Made by a program: the position numbers and the translations under genes. Shown here one piece after another: positions 12,771 to 24,044 of a DNA stretch of 64,000 bases (position 1 is the stretch's first letter; every line of letters starts with the position of its first letter). The notes beneath the pieces were generated by a model. That model was not told the origin of the DNA. It saw only the letters and a program-made list of their open reading frames with translations, and ran no database searches. Where the stretch lies: the NCBI RefSeq assembly GCF_021917145.1, contig NW_025813938.1, positions 1,883,998-1,947,997 on the forward strand, written 5' to 3'. Origin of the DNA: Hypomesus transpacificus. Lineage: Eukaryota > Chordata > Actinopteri > Osmeriformes > Osmeridae.

Positions 12771-13772
12771 AGTGACTGCTAAAACGAACAATGGGGTATC
12801 GTGTGCCACTCGTCTTCTCCAAGCATTACCCCGCTCCCACGGGAGTACCAGCGCCACTCTCTGTGGATGGCAGTCGGTCTGTGGAGGTCACTAGAGGCGT
12901 GTGGGGGGATGGCCCGGAGACATGGCAGCTGGCTCGCGTTCCTTCTTTCCACTGCGCGGAGAACAACGGGCTAATGCGGCCCACCACGTCCATATCGATC
13001 GTCATATATTGCGCACATTTATTTGTTTACTTATTTAAGTAAGGCGGTGAAGTCCCTGGGGGAAACCAGCAACCACAATTAAAGTGGAGAGCCATCGCTT
13101 AGTTTGTTCCCTTGTCTGATCGTGGGAGGCCCGTTGCAAGACCATTTCGGACAGGACGTTCTTATTTAAGTGTTTGATATAAATTATTGACGTGAAATAA
13201 GAAAATAACTAACATGTCAAAATGTGTATGGAAGTTATGTCACTCAATTAAGCAATATTTCTAAATTCTCTGAAACGATTAAAATGTTTCTTCAGGTCAG
13301 ATCTACAAATGCGATGTGTCTCTGAGTTCTGATCATAAGAAAAGGGTATATTATTTAATTACTCGTTCTAATTTCTTGGAATTGTATCTTGAAACGTAGC
13401 CTACTGTCGATTTCCCGTAAAATAACTTAGTTAAGATAACATGTGTAAATTATGGTTATAGCTGTTGCTAAAATGAGAGAAAGAAAAAACATCCGTCTAT
13501 TTTCTTGATAACCGATATTTCTAATTGAGGTGACTTGAAAATCTGAATTGCTTATTTGGAAGTCAAGTCACCAAGTGTTTCTAACAGGTTGTGTTGGTGG
13601 AAACACGATTCCATTCTGGATAGCCCGGCGGCCACGGTGATGTAGAGGTTTAGCGCACTCTTCTGGATCAGGCAGGTAAACACAGGGGATTTTATGAAAT
13701 AACGAATTGGGATTAAGGATGAAAAAAAAAAAAGCAAGCGCAACAAGAGGTGCATGCAAAACAACTAAAATA

Positions 13773-13778
13773 TTTATT
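13773..13778 (-). terminator. Poly(A) signal for the peroxidase gene
   Basis: AATAAA on the minus strand (tttatt on plus), about 270 nt past the stop codon, the first such signal downstream. Confidence 0.5.
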
Positions 13779-14044
13779 TGTTTAATCAATTAAAGGAAAA
13801 TATCAGAAATAATTTTGAATAGCAGTACAACCATATAAGCTGTCTGTGTTCCATCCTTACTTTATCAATTGAATTAAAAACATAAATAAATGTAATCCTA
13901 GAGGCCTGCTCTTGTCTAATCAGTGCAAAGCAGGCCCAGTAAAAAAAAAAATAGTTTTCCTCTGACACACAAACATCTGAAGGATCGCACAAGAGACCTG
14001 ATTTTCCTCTGTGTCACGGTTTGCTCATCCTTGTCCAGGACGAC

Positions 14045-14719
14045 TCAGGGATTGAAAATCAGGTGACCTGAAAAGTAGCTGTAAGAGAGCATGCGGCTGC
14101 TGCTTTGGACGGTGAGCCACACCCGGTCTCCCCGCCTGAGCTGCACCAGGGTTCCGCCCGAGGCGGTGGTGCGGCTGTTTGTGGCCTGCTTGCTGATGTA
14201 GGAGAGTACCATCCGCTTGTTGTTGCGTTTCAGTTCCACGTAGCCCAGGCTATTGGAGAACGTGCAGTGGAACTCAAATTCGTAGACGCCGGGCTCCACG
14301 CAGGTGAACACCCCTGTGCCCGGTTTGTAGTGGTTCTGTCCGTTGTAGATTACCTGACGGAAGGGGATGGGCTTGTTCGGTTTGGGGTAGTTGAAACCAA
14401 GGCCCACAGCAAAGGCGGATTTGACCAAGACGCCCGGAGGCCCGGGAGGTCCAGTTCTGCCCCGGAAACCACGTGGTCCTTGGCTTCCTGGAACAGGAGA
14501 GATTCAAAAAAACAGTCACGCTCCGGAAAAAAGAAAACCCTAACCCACTTAATAAAAGAAGAGGAGGAAGAAGGAGAGAAGGAAGAGGAGGAGGAAAAGG
14601 AAGAAGGATAGGAGGAGGGATAGTAGAGGAGGGTGGCAAAGAGGAGGAGGAAGATGAGAGTTTGATGTTACCTTTGGGCCCTCGTTGTCCTCGTTGTCCT
14701 CGTTGTCCTCGTTGTCGAG
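14045..14719 (-). other. Collagen-like stalk and C1q domain exons of the peroxidase gene
   Basis: Exon 13 (14672-14719, 48 nt, phase 1 on both sides) reads [16 protein letters not shown]. Exon 14 (14045-14487) continues [19 protein letters not shown], making about ten G-X-Y triplets. The C1q domain of about 127 residues follows: [14 protein letters not shown], then [25 protein letters not shown], and it ends [11 protein letters not shown]. This is the usual order in C1q/TNF-family proteins, which trimerise. There is no start codon or signal peptide for a separate C1q gene upstream, and the phase-1 junction from exon 12 fits, so it is read as the C-terminus of the peroxidase. Confidence 0.8.
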
Positions 14720-17700
14720 CTGCAGAGAGACCGCCATGGGAGGTTATCAACCACATTATCATCCACGTTATCACCCACATTATCACCTGCATTATCTTCC
14801 ACATTATCATCCACGTTATCATCCACATTATTATCCATGTTATCAACCACATTATCATCCACATTATTATCCATGTTATCATCCACATTATTATTATCCA
14901 TGTTATCAACCACATTATCATCCACATTATTATCCATGTTATCATCCACATTATTATCCACGTTATCATCCACATTATTATCCACATTATTATCCATGTT
15001 ATTATCCACGTTATCATCCACGTTATCATCCACATTATCATCCACATTATCATCCACATTATCATCCACATTATCATTCACATTAACATTATCATTCACA
15101 TTATCACCTGCATTATCATCCACATTATCATGCACATTATCATCCACATTATCATCCACATAATGATGACTAGATAGCACATTGTCTCCCTGTACTGATG
15201 ACTTGTTCCACTCACCGTCCTCATCCCAGGGGCTCAGGTCCATAGCGGGGATGTCCTTGCAGAGTCGGTACCCCGCCCCGCGAGGTCGGTACTCGAATGG
15301 GTTGTGAGGTACCTCGGTGATGCCGGTGTTGTCGCAGATGATGCGGGCCAGGGAGGTGGCCCTCAGGGAGGCTCTCTGGTCGTTCGTGAACACCCCCGGG
15401 TTCTCCCACCACAATCTGAAACGGAGTTGGCGTCGTCATTGAGGGAACGTTTGGAGTTTGGACGGTGTGGATGGTTCTGCGGGAAACTAAAACGAAGGCT
15501 CCAGGTATATAACCATGGGGGGGGGGGGCAGAAAGTCCCTCATTTACAGGTCTGGCCCCCTTAGATTTCTGATTGTTTACATTAGGAAATGTTGACGTAT
15601 AATTGTTTTAGTGGGTGACGGGTTAGGGAGTCGGGCTATTAATAAAAAGGTTGTTGGTTCGAGCCTAATGACGTTGCGTCCTTGGGCAAGGCACTTCACC
15701 CTACTTGCCTCGGTGGGGGAATGTCCCTGTACTTACTGTAAGTCGCTCTGGATAAGAGTGTCTGCTAAATGACTAAATGTAAAAATGTAGAGGCCTCCTT
15801 TTAAGTCGCACCTGTCTCCCTGACGGATGTTCCGGAACTGCTTGGCAATGAGGCAGGCGAACAGAGGCCCCACGCGACCGTTGGGCACGAAGGGCTCAGC
15901 CACTCCGCCCAGCCACACGTCGATGTTGTCGGGTGTCCCGTACAGCGCTAGCAGGTTGGTAGCCAGCTGGGTGTTGTTCATCACCATAGCCAGCTCTGAC
16001 AGGTTCCTGGGTTGAGACAGGCCACAGAACCCACGCCACTTGTTGTAACCTGCGGATTCAGAGGATGAAGGAGTCAAACCCTCTCGTGGAGAAAAACCTA
16101 GAGTTTTCCTCTGATGTGCTGCCTTACACCTTTACTTTTTTTGTAAAAAACAAAAATTGGGGGAGAGGGGGTTGGAATGTCAAAAGGATGGGAATCTGCT
16201 GATTGGCTCTTGGAGGGAGAGAGGGAGGGGCCTTACCAGGAAGCCCGTGGTCCCGGCCACGCTGCAGGTTGAGGGCGGCCAGGTCCAGGGCCAGGTGGGA
16301 GGTGAACTGGAAGAGGCGTTCCCTCAGCTCGTCAGGCATCATCTGGTCCTGAGTGTTCAGCTTGGCCTGGCGGCCCACCAGACCCCTCAGGATGGGGTCC
16401 AGACCACCTGCAGGACAGCCGGAAAAAGAGTCAGACCGGCCGAAGGAGAAGCTTGTCGCTTGAAGCAAATCCTTCACATTTCGCCGTATCACAAAACATT
16501 CTACCATACATATCATCCGTGTTCTCTTTTTGTGCAAGGTAAGGCGCAATAGACCACGATCCCACTCATTTTCACCCTTACAAACATATGTTGACAATGG
16601 ATTTGTCGATCGATCGGGAAGGTGTGTACCTTCGAAGACGACCCTCCAGGGGGTGAAGAAGGCCCTGTGCAGCAGTGGACTGGGGAACCTGGGGTGCTCC
16701 TGGTACCTCTCGTCCAGACGGAACATGAAGGGCTGGATGGCCAGGTGAGCGAAGCGGTAGGCAGCCGTGGCGAACACGCTGGAGATGCTGGGATCCACAC
16801 GCTCGTTGTAGCCAGGGTAGGTGGACAGCTGCTTGGAAAGCACGTCAGGCCCCACGATGTGACGCAGGTAGTCCCTGAAGGTGATCACCTGTGAGAGGAA
16901 GATCGAACATAGAATCAGAATCAGAATTTGGTTCATTCGCCATGTATGTTACATTTACATTTATGCATTTAGCAGACGCTTTTATCCAAAGCGACTTCCA
17001 AGAGAGCGCTTTACAAAAGAGCATAGGTCACTGATCATAACAACAAGGTAGTCCCAAACATTGCAGGCAGCCAAAACATGAAGCATGTTATACAAACACA
17101 GAATTTACTGTGGTTTTACTCGTGAATTTACTAGGTTTGTGAATTTACTAGGTTTGTGAATTTTTAAGGTTTCACAGCATCGTTAAAGAACAGATGGGTT
17201 TCCGAGGGGCGACATCTTCACGGTAGGGAGACATTAACGACCGTTTAACTGCATTGCGATACATGTAGTGACAATATAAGATAAGGCCTTTATTAGTCCT
17301 TCACTGGGGAACATTGTAGTTACATGGGAACTGCTACTGGGTTAAGATTAGGGTTAAACAAAGTTAGGGTTTGGGGGAAAGGGAGGGTTAGGGAGGGTTA
17401 GGGTGAGGGAGTCAGATGGCTGAGCGGTTAGGGAATCGGGCTATTAATCAGAAGGTTTCCGGTTCGATTCCCGGCCATGCAAAATGACATTGTGTCCTCG
17501 GGCACTTCACCCTACTCTCCTCGGGGGGAATGTCCCTGTACTTATGGTAAGTCGCTCTGGATAAGAGTGTCTGCTAAATAACTAAATGTAAATGAACGAC
17601 CTGGAAGTAGGGTTAGGGTGAGGACCCACCTGGTGTTAGGGTTAGGGTGAGGACCCACCTGGTGGTAGGGTTAGGGTGAGGACCCACCTGGTGGTGGGGT

Positions 17701-20700
17701 TAGGGTGAGGGTGAGGACCCACCTGGTGGTAGGGTTAGGGTGAGGACCCACCTGGTGGTAGGGTTAGGGTGAGGGTGAGGACCCACCTGGTGGTGGGGTT
17801 AGGGTGAGGGTGAGGACCCACCTGGTGGTAGGGTGAGGGTGAGGACCCACCTGGTGGTAGGGTTAGGGTGAGGACCCACCTGGTGGTATGGTTAGGGTGA
17901 GGACCCACCTGGTGGTAGGGTGAGGGTGAGGACCCACCTGATGGTAGGGTGAGGGTGAGGGTGAGGACCCACCTGGTGGTAGGCTCCCATGATCTTCCGG
18001 GCCTCCTGATAAAGCCGTTCTCCGACCCAGCTGGGGTTCAGCTTGGCCAGGGCCCGAGCCAGGCGGTTGTGCTCCCTGAGCATCAGGGTGTGGAGGGAGG
18101 TCAGGCCGATGTGCTCGTTCACCCGTTCGTCACCTGGAAAAACGTAACCGGAAAATACCCAGGATTCGATATTCAATATCAGGGAATTGAAACCGGAATC
18201 GATTCATACTTTGGAATCGGGAAACACTGGAAGATACATTATATACATGTAAAAAAATAGGTATTTCTGATGGTTTGCTCACCTGCTACGAAACAGGGGA
18301 CTTCTGTGGCACTGGAGTCATTGGTGATGCGTGCACGATTGGTACAGATGTTTGACTCCATGCTACTGAAAGGCAGGAGTTCGCGGCCGGAGTCGTTGAA
18401 CATGGTGTTGACCCTCATCAGGCCCTTGTTGTCAGTGAGGCTTCGCAGGCTGCGGGCCTTCACGTCGTCGGCTCCGTACACCTGGCCCAAGTCGATGAAA
18501 GCCGTCAGGGCGTTCATCTGTTGACGCGCGTTGATAGCGCCAAAGAGGAGGCCTGTGTTCCCTGTTCCGCAGGCGGGAGCTGAACGGAAGAAGGGCATGC
18601 ACTGGCTGGAGTTCAGACCAAAACGGGTGTCGTTCATGGGGACCTGTTTCAGACGAAAGAGGAAGCGGTTAGGGTCGCGCTGAAGGATCTCGTTTCGTGG
18701 GTGTGTCTGTGTGTGTTTATCTGTGTGTGTGTGTGTCTGTGTGTGCATATCTGTGTGTGCGCGAGTCTGTCTATGTGTGTATCTGTGTGTGTGTGTTGAG
18801 CTTTGAGAAAGGCACAGACCTCGATGGGGAAGCAGGGCTCTCTGCGGTCGCAGCTGGCGTCACAGTCGATGCCGCCGTTGAAGGAGCGGATGCTGGGGGA
18901 GTGAGGGGTGAAGGTCAGGTCGTGGTCCGTCCACTGGCCGAAGATGGTCACCAGGTGCGTATAGAGCGCATCGTTCTCCACGTCCGCGTTGGCTGTGCTC
19001 AGGATCCGGTTGGACACCTCCCTCACCTGGAGACATGGAGAAAGACATCCCATTGGTCAGAGAGAAGACAATTAAAAAATCTGTCAGGTTACCAATCTGT
19101 GCTTCAACCTTCAGTATATATGATATATATTATTGCCAATCTGTCAGTGCTTCTAGCTTCAGTCTAAGTATAAACCAATAGGACTGCTCTTCCTCGACTC
19201 TGACCACGGGAACAGACCTACGTACTCCTTGTTCTTTCTTTTGTACCTTCTGTGAGCACAACTTCAACATCCCTCTGGATCAAAAGTGTCTACAGCGAAG
19301 GAAGACAATTAAAATGCAGGAAGGAAGACAGGATGGCTGTACCAGGGGAAGCAGGTAGTTGTTGACCCGCCTGTCTGCGTCCCAGCCCTTAGGCTGAGAG
19401 ATGCCGTCCTGGTACTCTGCGGGCAGCCAGAGGGCGAAGGGGGTGTTCGATGAGCCTTTGATGGGGTTTTTCCTGTGAAACAGAAAGAATCGTTCATCAT
19501 TCAACCTGATTGACATTTGCGTGCTTGTTTGATTCATTAAAAAAAACATAAGAGATCCGATCATAACTTTTTTTATGTTTAAATAATTATTGAACATTTT
19601 TTTATTAATTTTAATTATGTTTCATCAGCCCTACCTCAGTACTTAACATATTAATTCAGCACACACTTTTATCCAATGCGGATGTGTAAGATGGGGGGGA
19701 ATTGAACCCGTGACCTGCAGTCAAGCGTTCTGAGGTACACCCACTTTCTTTTTTGTCTATCAGGGAATCAGATGGCTGAGCGGTGAAAATGAGTCGGGCT
19801 AGTAATCAGGATGTTGCCGGATCGATTCCCCGCCATGCCACATGATGTTGTGTGCCTTGCCTTGCAAGTAGGGCAAGGCACTTCACCCTACTTGCCTCGG
19901 GGGGGGAATGTCCCTGTACTTACTGTAAGTCGCTCTGGATAAGAGCGTCTGCTAAATGACAAAATGTAAATATATTATGTCTATGTGACGAGTGTGGTCG
20001 AGCCGTTCAATGGGTCTGGCTTACTGGTCGTTGCAGACACTGGTGGCAGGGCGGAACTTGTCCAGATCCGGGATTAAATTACAGCTGGCACGTGCTCTGG
20101 GTGAGCAGCCAGTCAGATCAGCGATCGTTTTCAGTTGCTCCTTGGAGAGCAGATCTGAGAGGAGACAACAAAGTGTGTGTAAGTGTGTGTGTACATGTAG
20201 TCTGTGTGTGTTTACATTGACATTTATTCATTTAGCAGACGCTTTTATAGAAAAGCGACTTACAAGAAAGAGCTTTACAAACAAGAAAACATTGTGGGTG
20301 GCCAAAACATGAAGCATGCATTGTGAAAAGCAAATAAATGCCAATGAGTAGAACCAGAAGAGCATGTAGTGAAACTAATTACAATTACACAACATGATCC
20401 TTGAAAGTGCTAGAGTGTACCTGGAGGAAAGCAAACAACAATAATATAATTCACAGCGAGTAGCAAGTAGTTAAAGTGCAACAAGTCCCTCAATAAGTGA
20501 CATTGTGTTCCTGGAGGAAATAAACTAACATCTGATCCAACAAATCTTCCTTAAGTATCGTTGTATTCCCGGAACAAGTGCGTAGTGTTTAAGTGTGTCG
20601 TGTTTAAGTGTGTATGAACATGTGTGTGTGTGCGCGTGTGAGAGGGGACTGACCCGTAGCGTTGAGCGAACGCTTCTGGAGGAAGTGGTTGCTTAGGGAC

Positions 20701-22646
20701 CTCTCCTGGATCAGGGTGATGGCTTGCTCCATGTAGTCCGCTGAGCGCACAGCCGTGCGGGTCTGGCCGTTAGGCTGCTTGATGAGACGCAGGATGTCTG
20801 AGGGTGAGATGGAGCTCCTCCTCACCCTCGCCACGCTCCTGCGCAGGAGACAGAGGAAGCATTTTGTTTCTGAATCGAAACCACTTTACATTTACATTTA
20901 TTCATTTAGCAGACGCTTTTATCCAAAGCGACTTCTAAGAGAGAGCTTACAAAAGAGCATAGGTCACTGATCATAACAACGAGATAGTCCCAAACATTGC
21001 AAGTAGCCAAAACATGAAGCATACATTGTGAAAAGCTAAACAAGTGCCAAAGGGAAGACACATCAGAGCATTCAGTTATACAAGTTACAAATTAAACAAC
21101 ATGAACCACAAAAGTGCAGGACTGTACCTGTAGAAGAACAATCAACAGTAAAAATATTTCACAGCGAGTACAAGACTTAACTTCGTTATATCTAACCTAA
21201 AAGAGCAACAAGTCACTCAATAAGAGTCATTGTGATCCTGGAGGAAACTAAACTAGGCTCATCCACTTTCCTGGTTGATGAGCCTACTGGGTGTCTGAGC
21301 AGAGCTTTTTTTTAATGTGAAAATGTCTATTTGCTGTTTCAATGAATTTGAAATGTATAAATAGAATTATAGTTTTTATTTATGAATAGTATAAAACAAG
21401 TTATAATATAGGCAGTTAAATACTTTGTTAAAAAAATCTATCAACACTAATTATTATCTGTAATTAACCGATACAGATTAACGGATGATAACGGTGTATT
21501 TACTGTAAATCACACATTTGATTGTCTACTTACGCTTCTCTGGAGTACTTGTATGCCTCGTCCACTATTACTTTTGCGTCATTCACAGCCCTCTCGATGA
21601 AATCTCTGCTCAAACGAGCTTCTGAGAATCAAATATAAAAAACATAACTCACAAAAAACATTTTTTTCTATGTTACTGAGTATTAGATCAGCCAGAAACA
21701 TATAGAACTTGTAACTGACAAATTAAAGCGGTAAAGGAAAAAATCATGACTTAATAATAAATGCACACTAATTTGAATTTATTTTTTCAACGGTATTCTT
21801 TCAACAACACACTCTTGAAAACGAAATAACTTCATCAAGAAGCACAGAAGTGCTTTAATTTACGAGAAAAAAAGAAGCCAATAAAGCCTTTGAAATAGGC
21901 TTGATAATTGTTTTGTAAAATAAACCAAACAAAACATCTAAAAAAAACCCATCTATATTCTCTATCCTCTCAGGGTGTGCTGAAGTCACCATAAACACAG
22001 GGGCAGGAGAAGAGAGAAGACCCTTACCCCAACCCTTACATACCCTTACCCCAACCCTTACATACCCTTACCCCAACCCTTACATACCCTAACCCCAACC
22101 CTTACATACCCTTACCCCAACCCTTAGATACCCCCAACCCTTACATACCCTTACCCCAACCCTTACATACCCTTACCCCAACCCTTACATACCCTTACCC
22201 CAACCCTTACATACCCTTACCCCAACCCTTACATACCCTTACCCCAACCCTTACATACCCTTACCCCAACCCTTACATACCCTTACCCCAACCCTTACAT
22301 ACCCTTACCCCAACCCTTACATACCCTTACCCCAACCCTTAGATACCCCCAAACCTTACATACCCTTACCCCAACCCTTACATACCCTTACCCCAACCCT
22401 TACATACCCTTACCCCAACCCTTAGATACCCCCAACCCTTACATACCCTTACCCCAACCCTTAGATACCCTTACCCCAACCCTTAGATACCCTTACCCCA
22501 ACCCTTAGATACCCTTACCCCAACCCTTACATACCCTTACATACCCTCCCCTTACCCACACCCACAGGAGAGGAACACTCACCAGCCGCACGCCCACACA
22601 TGCAGAGGCACAGGCCTGCAGCCAGCAGAAACAGAAACCCCTTCAT
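14045..22646 (-). CDS. mpx: Animal heme peroxidase (MPO/EPX type) fused to collagen-like stalk and C1q domain
   Basis: Secreted or granule heme peroxidase using H2O2 to make hypohalous acids. Exons: 22583-22646, 21534-21606, 20654-20838, 20025-20154, 19343-19472, 18820-19026, 18283-18643, 17973-18133, 16630-16888, 16237-16407, 15812-16049, 15216-15415, 14672-14719, 14045-14487. These total 2670 nt, 889 aa, with every phase closing. Residues 1-21 are a signal peptide ([17 protein letters not shown]). Peroxidase domain about 100-720: distal Asp228/His229 (GQWTDHD), Arg387 and Glu390, proximal His485 ([11 protein letters not shown]), Asn570 ([11 protein letters not shown]). MPO Met243 is replaced by His391, and the Ca ligand Ser174 by Gly316. 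Exon 12 does not stop: it splices in phase 1 to a 48-nt GQR-repeat exon, then to a collagen/C1q exon. The exon 2 acceptor is uncertain (21606 or 21622; see findings). The symbol follows the fish mpx family; orthology to MPO, EPX or LPO individually is not resolved. Confidence 0.88.
14728..15165. repeat. 12-bp intronic minisatellite (attatcatccac)
   Basis: About 35 copies of a 12-bp unit with variants (attattatccat/g, attatcaaccac) fill the intron between peroxidase exons 12 and 13. On the minus strand the unit reads GTGGATGATAAT, coding V-D-D-N with no stop, so the unspliced message stays open through the intron. Confidence 0.95.
15612..15785 (+). mobile_element. tRNA-derived SINE (head degraded)
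   Basis: Head resembles a tRNA-Leu-type sequence (here missing the first ~15 nt and with a decayed B box, ggttcgagcc). The body reads ccttgggcaaggcacttcac and the tail is gtaagtcgctctggataaga then gtctgctaaatgactaaatg. In peroxidase intron 11, antisense to the gene. Confidence 0.9.
16945..17130. mobile_element. Interspersed repeat B (partial)
   Basis: Begins tttatgcatttagcagacgc and runs through gcataggtcactgatcataa and agccaaaacatgaagc. The first 35 bp are the reverse complement of the SINE tail (tagcagacgc...gcgactt), so this family shares its end with the SINE. Related copies are at 20207-20540, 20885-21252 and 61941-62044. Confidence 0.7.
17411..17594 (+). mobile_element. tRNA-derived SINE, full length
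   Basis: Intact A box (tggctgagcggttaggg) and B box (ggttcgattcc), conserved body, and the tail ctgctaaataactaaatg. Inserted in peroxidase intron 8, antisense to the gene. Confidence 0.93.
17600..17975. repeat. 29-bp minisatellite carrying copies of the exon 8 splice donor
   Basis: Eleven decoy copies of gtgaggacccacctggtggt followed by agggttagg, the last merging into the real exon 8 end (17973). On the minus strand each unit has CCACCAG/GTGGGTCC, matching the authentic exon 8 donor. The TTAGGG-like half gives it a telomere-like look. Confidence 0.93.
19767..19973 (+). mobile_element. tRNA-derived SINE, full length
   Basis: Recognisable head (cagatggctgagcggtgaaa), body with an extra duplicated gggcaaggca stretch, and the shared tail ending gctaaatgacaaaatgtaaa. 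In peroxidase intron 4. Confidence 0.92.
20207..20540. mobile_element. Interspersed repeat B, long copy
   Basis: About 330 bp in peroxidase intron 3, matching 20885-21252 along its length: shared start (catttattcatttagcagac), middle (ggccaaaacatgaagcat), and end (tgttcctggaggaaa). Its family is not assigned. Confidence 0.7.
20885..21252. mobile_element. Interspersed repeat B, long copy
   Basis: Second long copy, in peroxidase intron 2, about 45 bp from exon 3. Starts tttacatttacatttattca; ends tgtgatcctggaggaaac. Confidence 0.7.
22018..22560. repeat. 22-bp minisatellite (cccttaccccaacccttacata)
   Basis: About 25 copies in peroxidase intron 1, ending about 20 bp from the exon 1 donor at 22583. 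A shortened unit (cttagatacccccaaccc) recurs. On the minus strand each unit contains GTAAGGG twice, i.e. donor-like hexamers. Confidence 0.95.
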
Positions 22647-22809
22647 CTCTGCAGGACAAAGAAGGAATGATTTGTCAAGAACTTTCCAGAAAAACAAGAT
22701 CTCGAAACTGCATCAGGTGAACGAGTTTTCAGTGATTGTTCAGGTCACTGTACGATGAACGCTTGGTATTTCTGGTAGGTTTGGAGAAAAAAAAAACATA
22801 ACTGAATTG

Positions 22810-23080
22810 TAATAATAATAATAATAAATGTTATTTCTAAGGCACTTTTTATTTGAAAACAAATCTCAAAGTGCTACAGTTAAGATTATGAAACAAGGTA
22901 AAACATCAATAGAAAATACAATTAGATAATTAAAACTCATAAGATCTGCTAAAAATAAATGTTTTTAGTCCTTTAAAAAAAATCTCAGTAGTTTGAGCAG
23001 CCATCAGATGGTCGGGGAGGGCGTTCCAGATCCGAGGAGCGGCAGAACAGAAAGCCCAGTCACCCATGGTGTCAAAGAGT
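22810..23080. mobile_element. Probable interspersed repeat upstream of the peroxidase gene
   Basis: An aataataataat run, then ttctaaggcactttttattt and a stretch ending ggagggcgttccagatccga, wording typical of dispersed fish retroelement tails. No second copy in this window, so the call is tentative. Confidence 0.4.
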
Positions 23081-23250
23081 TAGTTAAATTAACCATACAC
23101 AACAGGAATTGGATTCAAATAATTTACAAATTAAACACAACTATGTCTAATTGTAAAATGCTCAGTTGAAGCTGGATGACAGAAGTTCTATAAAAGGGTG
23201 TAAGAGAGGTTCCCATCTGATCAAATACCTTCAACCTTGATGTGTCAGGG

Positions 23251-23449
23251 AGTCAGGTGGCTGAGCGGTGAGGGAGTCGGGCTAGTAATCTAAAAGGTCG
23301 CCAGTTCGATTCCCGGTTACACCAAAAATGACGTTGTGTCCTTGGGCAAGGCACTTCACCCTACTTGCCTCGGGGGAATGTCCCTGTACTAACTGTAAGT
23401 CGCTCTGGATAAGAGCGTCTGCTAAATGACTAAATGTAATGTAAATGTA
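23251..23449 (+). mobile_element. tRNA-derived SINE, full length
   Basis: Head aggtggctgagcggtgaggg, B box agttcgattcccgg, body and tail as in the other copies. In the 5' flank of the peroxidase gene. Confidence 0.93.
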
Positions 23450-24044
23450 TGCTTCTCCAGAATGGACAGGTTAGTGAGCTGTACTGATTGTGGGTATTTA
23501 TAGTCCATCACCTTCAGTATCCAACCCTCTCGTCCCTCCTCCTTCTGAACCCAAAGTATCTCTTGGCAAACAAGATTTTCTTCTAAAGGGGAATGAAACA
23601 AAGTTTCCTGCCAATTATGTTAAAACCATTTACCGTAAACCCCGCCTCCTTGCATAGACGGGACTAATGTGCAAACTATTTTCATGATTTAAAGTTTGTG
23701 GTTGTCATTTACTTGGTAATCAATTCAAAATTCAAAATGTTGTCATCATTCTCCATCCATTGATTAACGGTTGTGTTTGTTCCAGTTTATTATTATTTAA
23801 CATACTTCAGTCTCATCTACTCGTGGATATACAGTTACCCTGCACATCACACAACACTCAGGAAAAGGAAACGTAGGGTGAATTCGGGTGATTTGGGAAA
23901 CTTTTTGCACACATTTTCTCATCAGAGCTTCCTGATTAACTAGTGTCCTGACCCTTCCTGTAACACCACAACAATCACGTTTTGTGATTTCAGTCACATA
24001 ACATCCATGCTAAACCTAGAGTCAAAGTTATGTGGACAAACATT

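Larger units (their letters stand above)
9894..13770. other. Spacer between ebf2 and the peroxidase gene
   Basis: No coding exon recognised on either strand; the open frames are short and show no family signature. Mostly AT-rich single-copy DNA with GC-richer islands at 10300-10480, 11220-11350, 11860-12070 and 12640-13000. Divergent from ebf2 and convergent to the end of the peroxidase gene, so it probably holds ebf2 5' flanking control DNA. Confidence 0.5.

Noticed and set aside
12791..13042. 83-codon plus-strand frame starting MGYRVPLVFSKHY
   Set aside because: No recognisable domain, no supporting splice or promoter context.
14045..14487. A separate C1q-like gene
   Set aside because: No start codon or signal peptide, and the exon phase matches the peroxidase and GQR exons; a fusion is the simpler reading, though transcripts are needed.
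14274..15177. Frames MIMWMI..., HIIIHVI... and [10 protein letters not shown] across the peroxidase intron
   Set aside because: All are readings of the 12-bp intronic repeat; only the frame continuous with exon 12 has any biological argument.
17340..17970. Interstitial telomere
   Set aside because: TTAGGG words occur but are not in pure hexamer runs; they are part of a 29-bp unit built around a splice donor.
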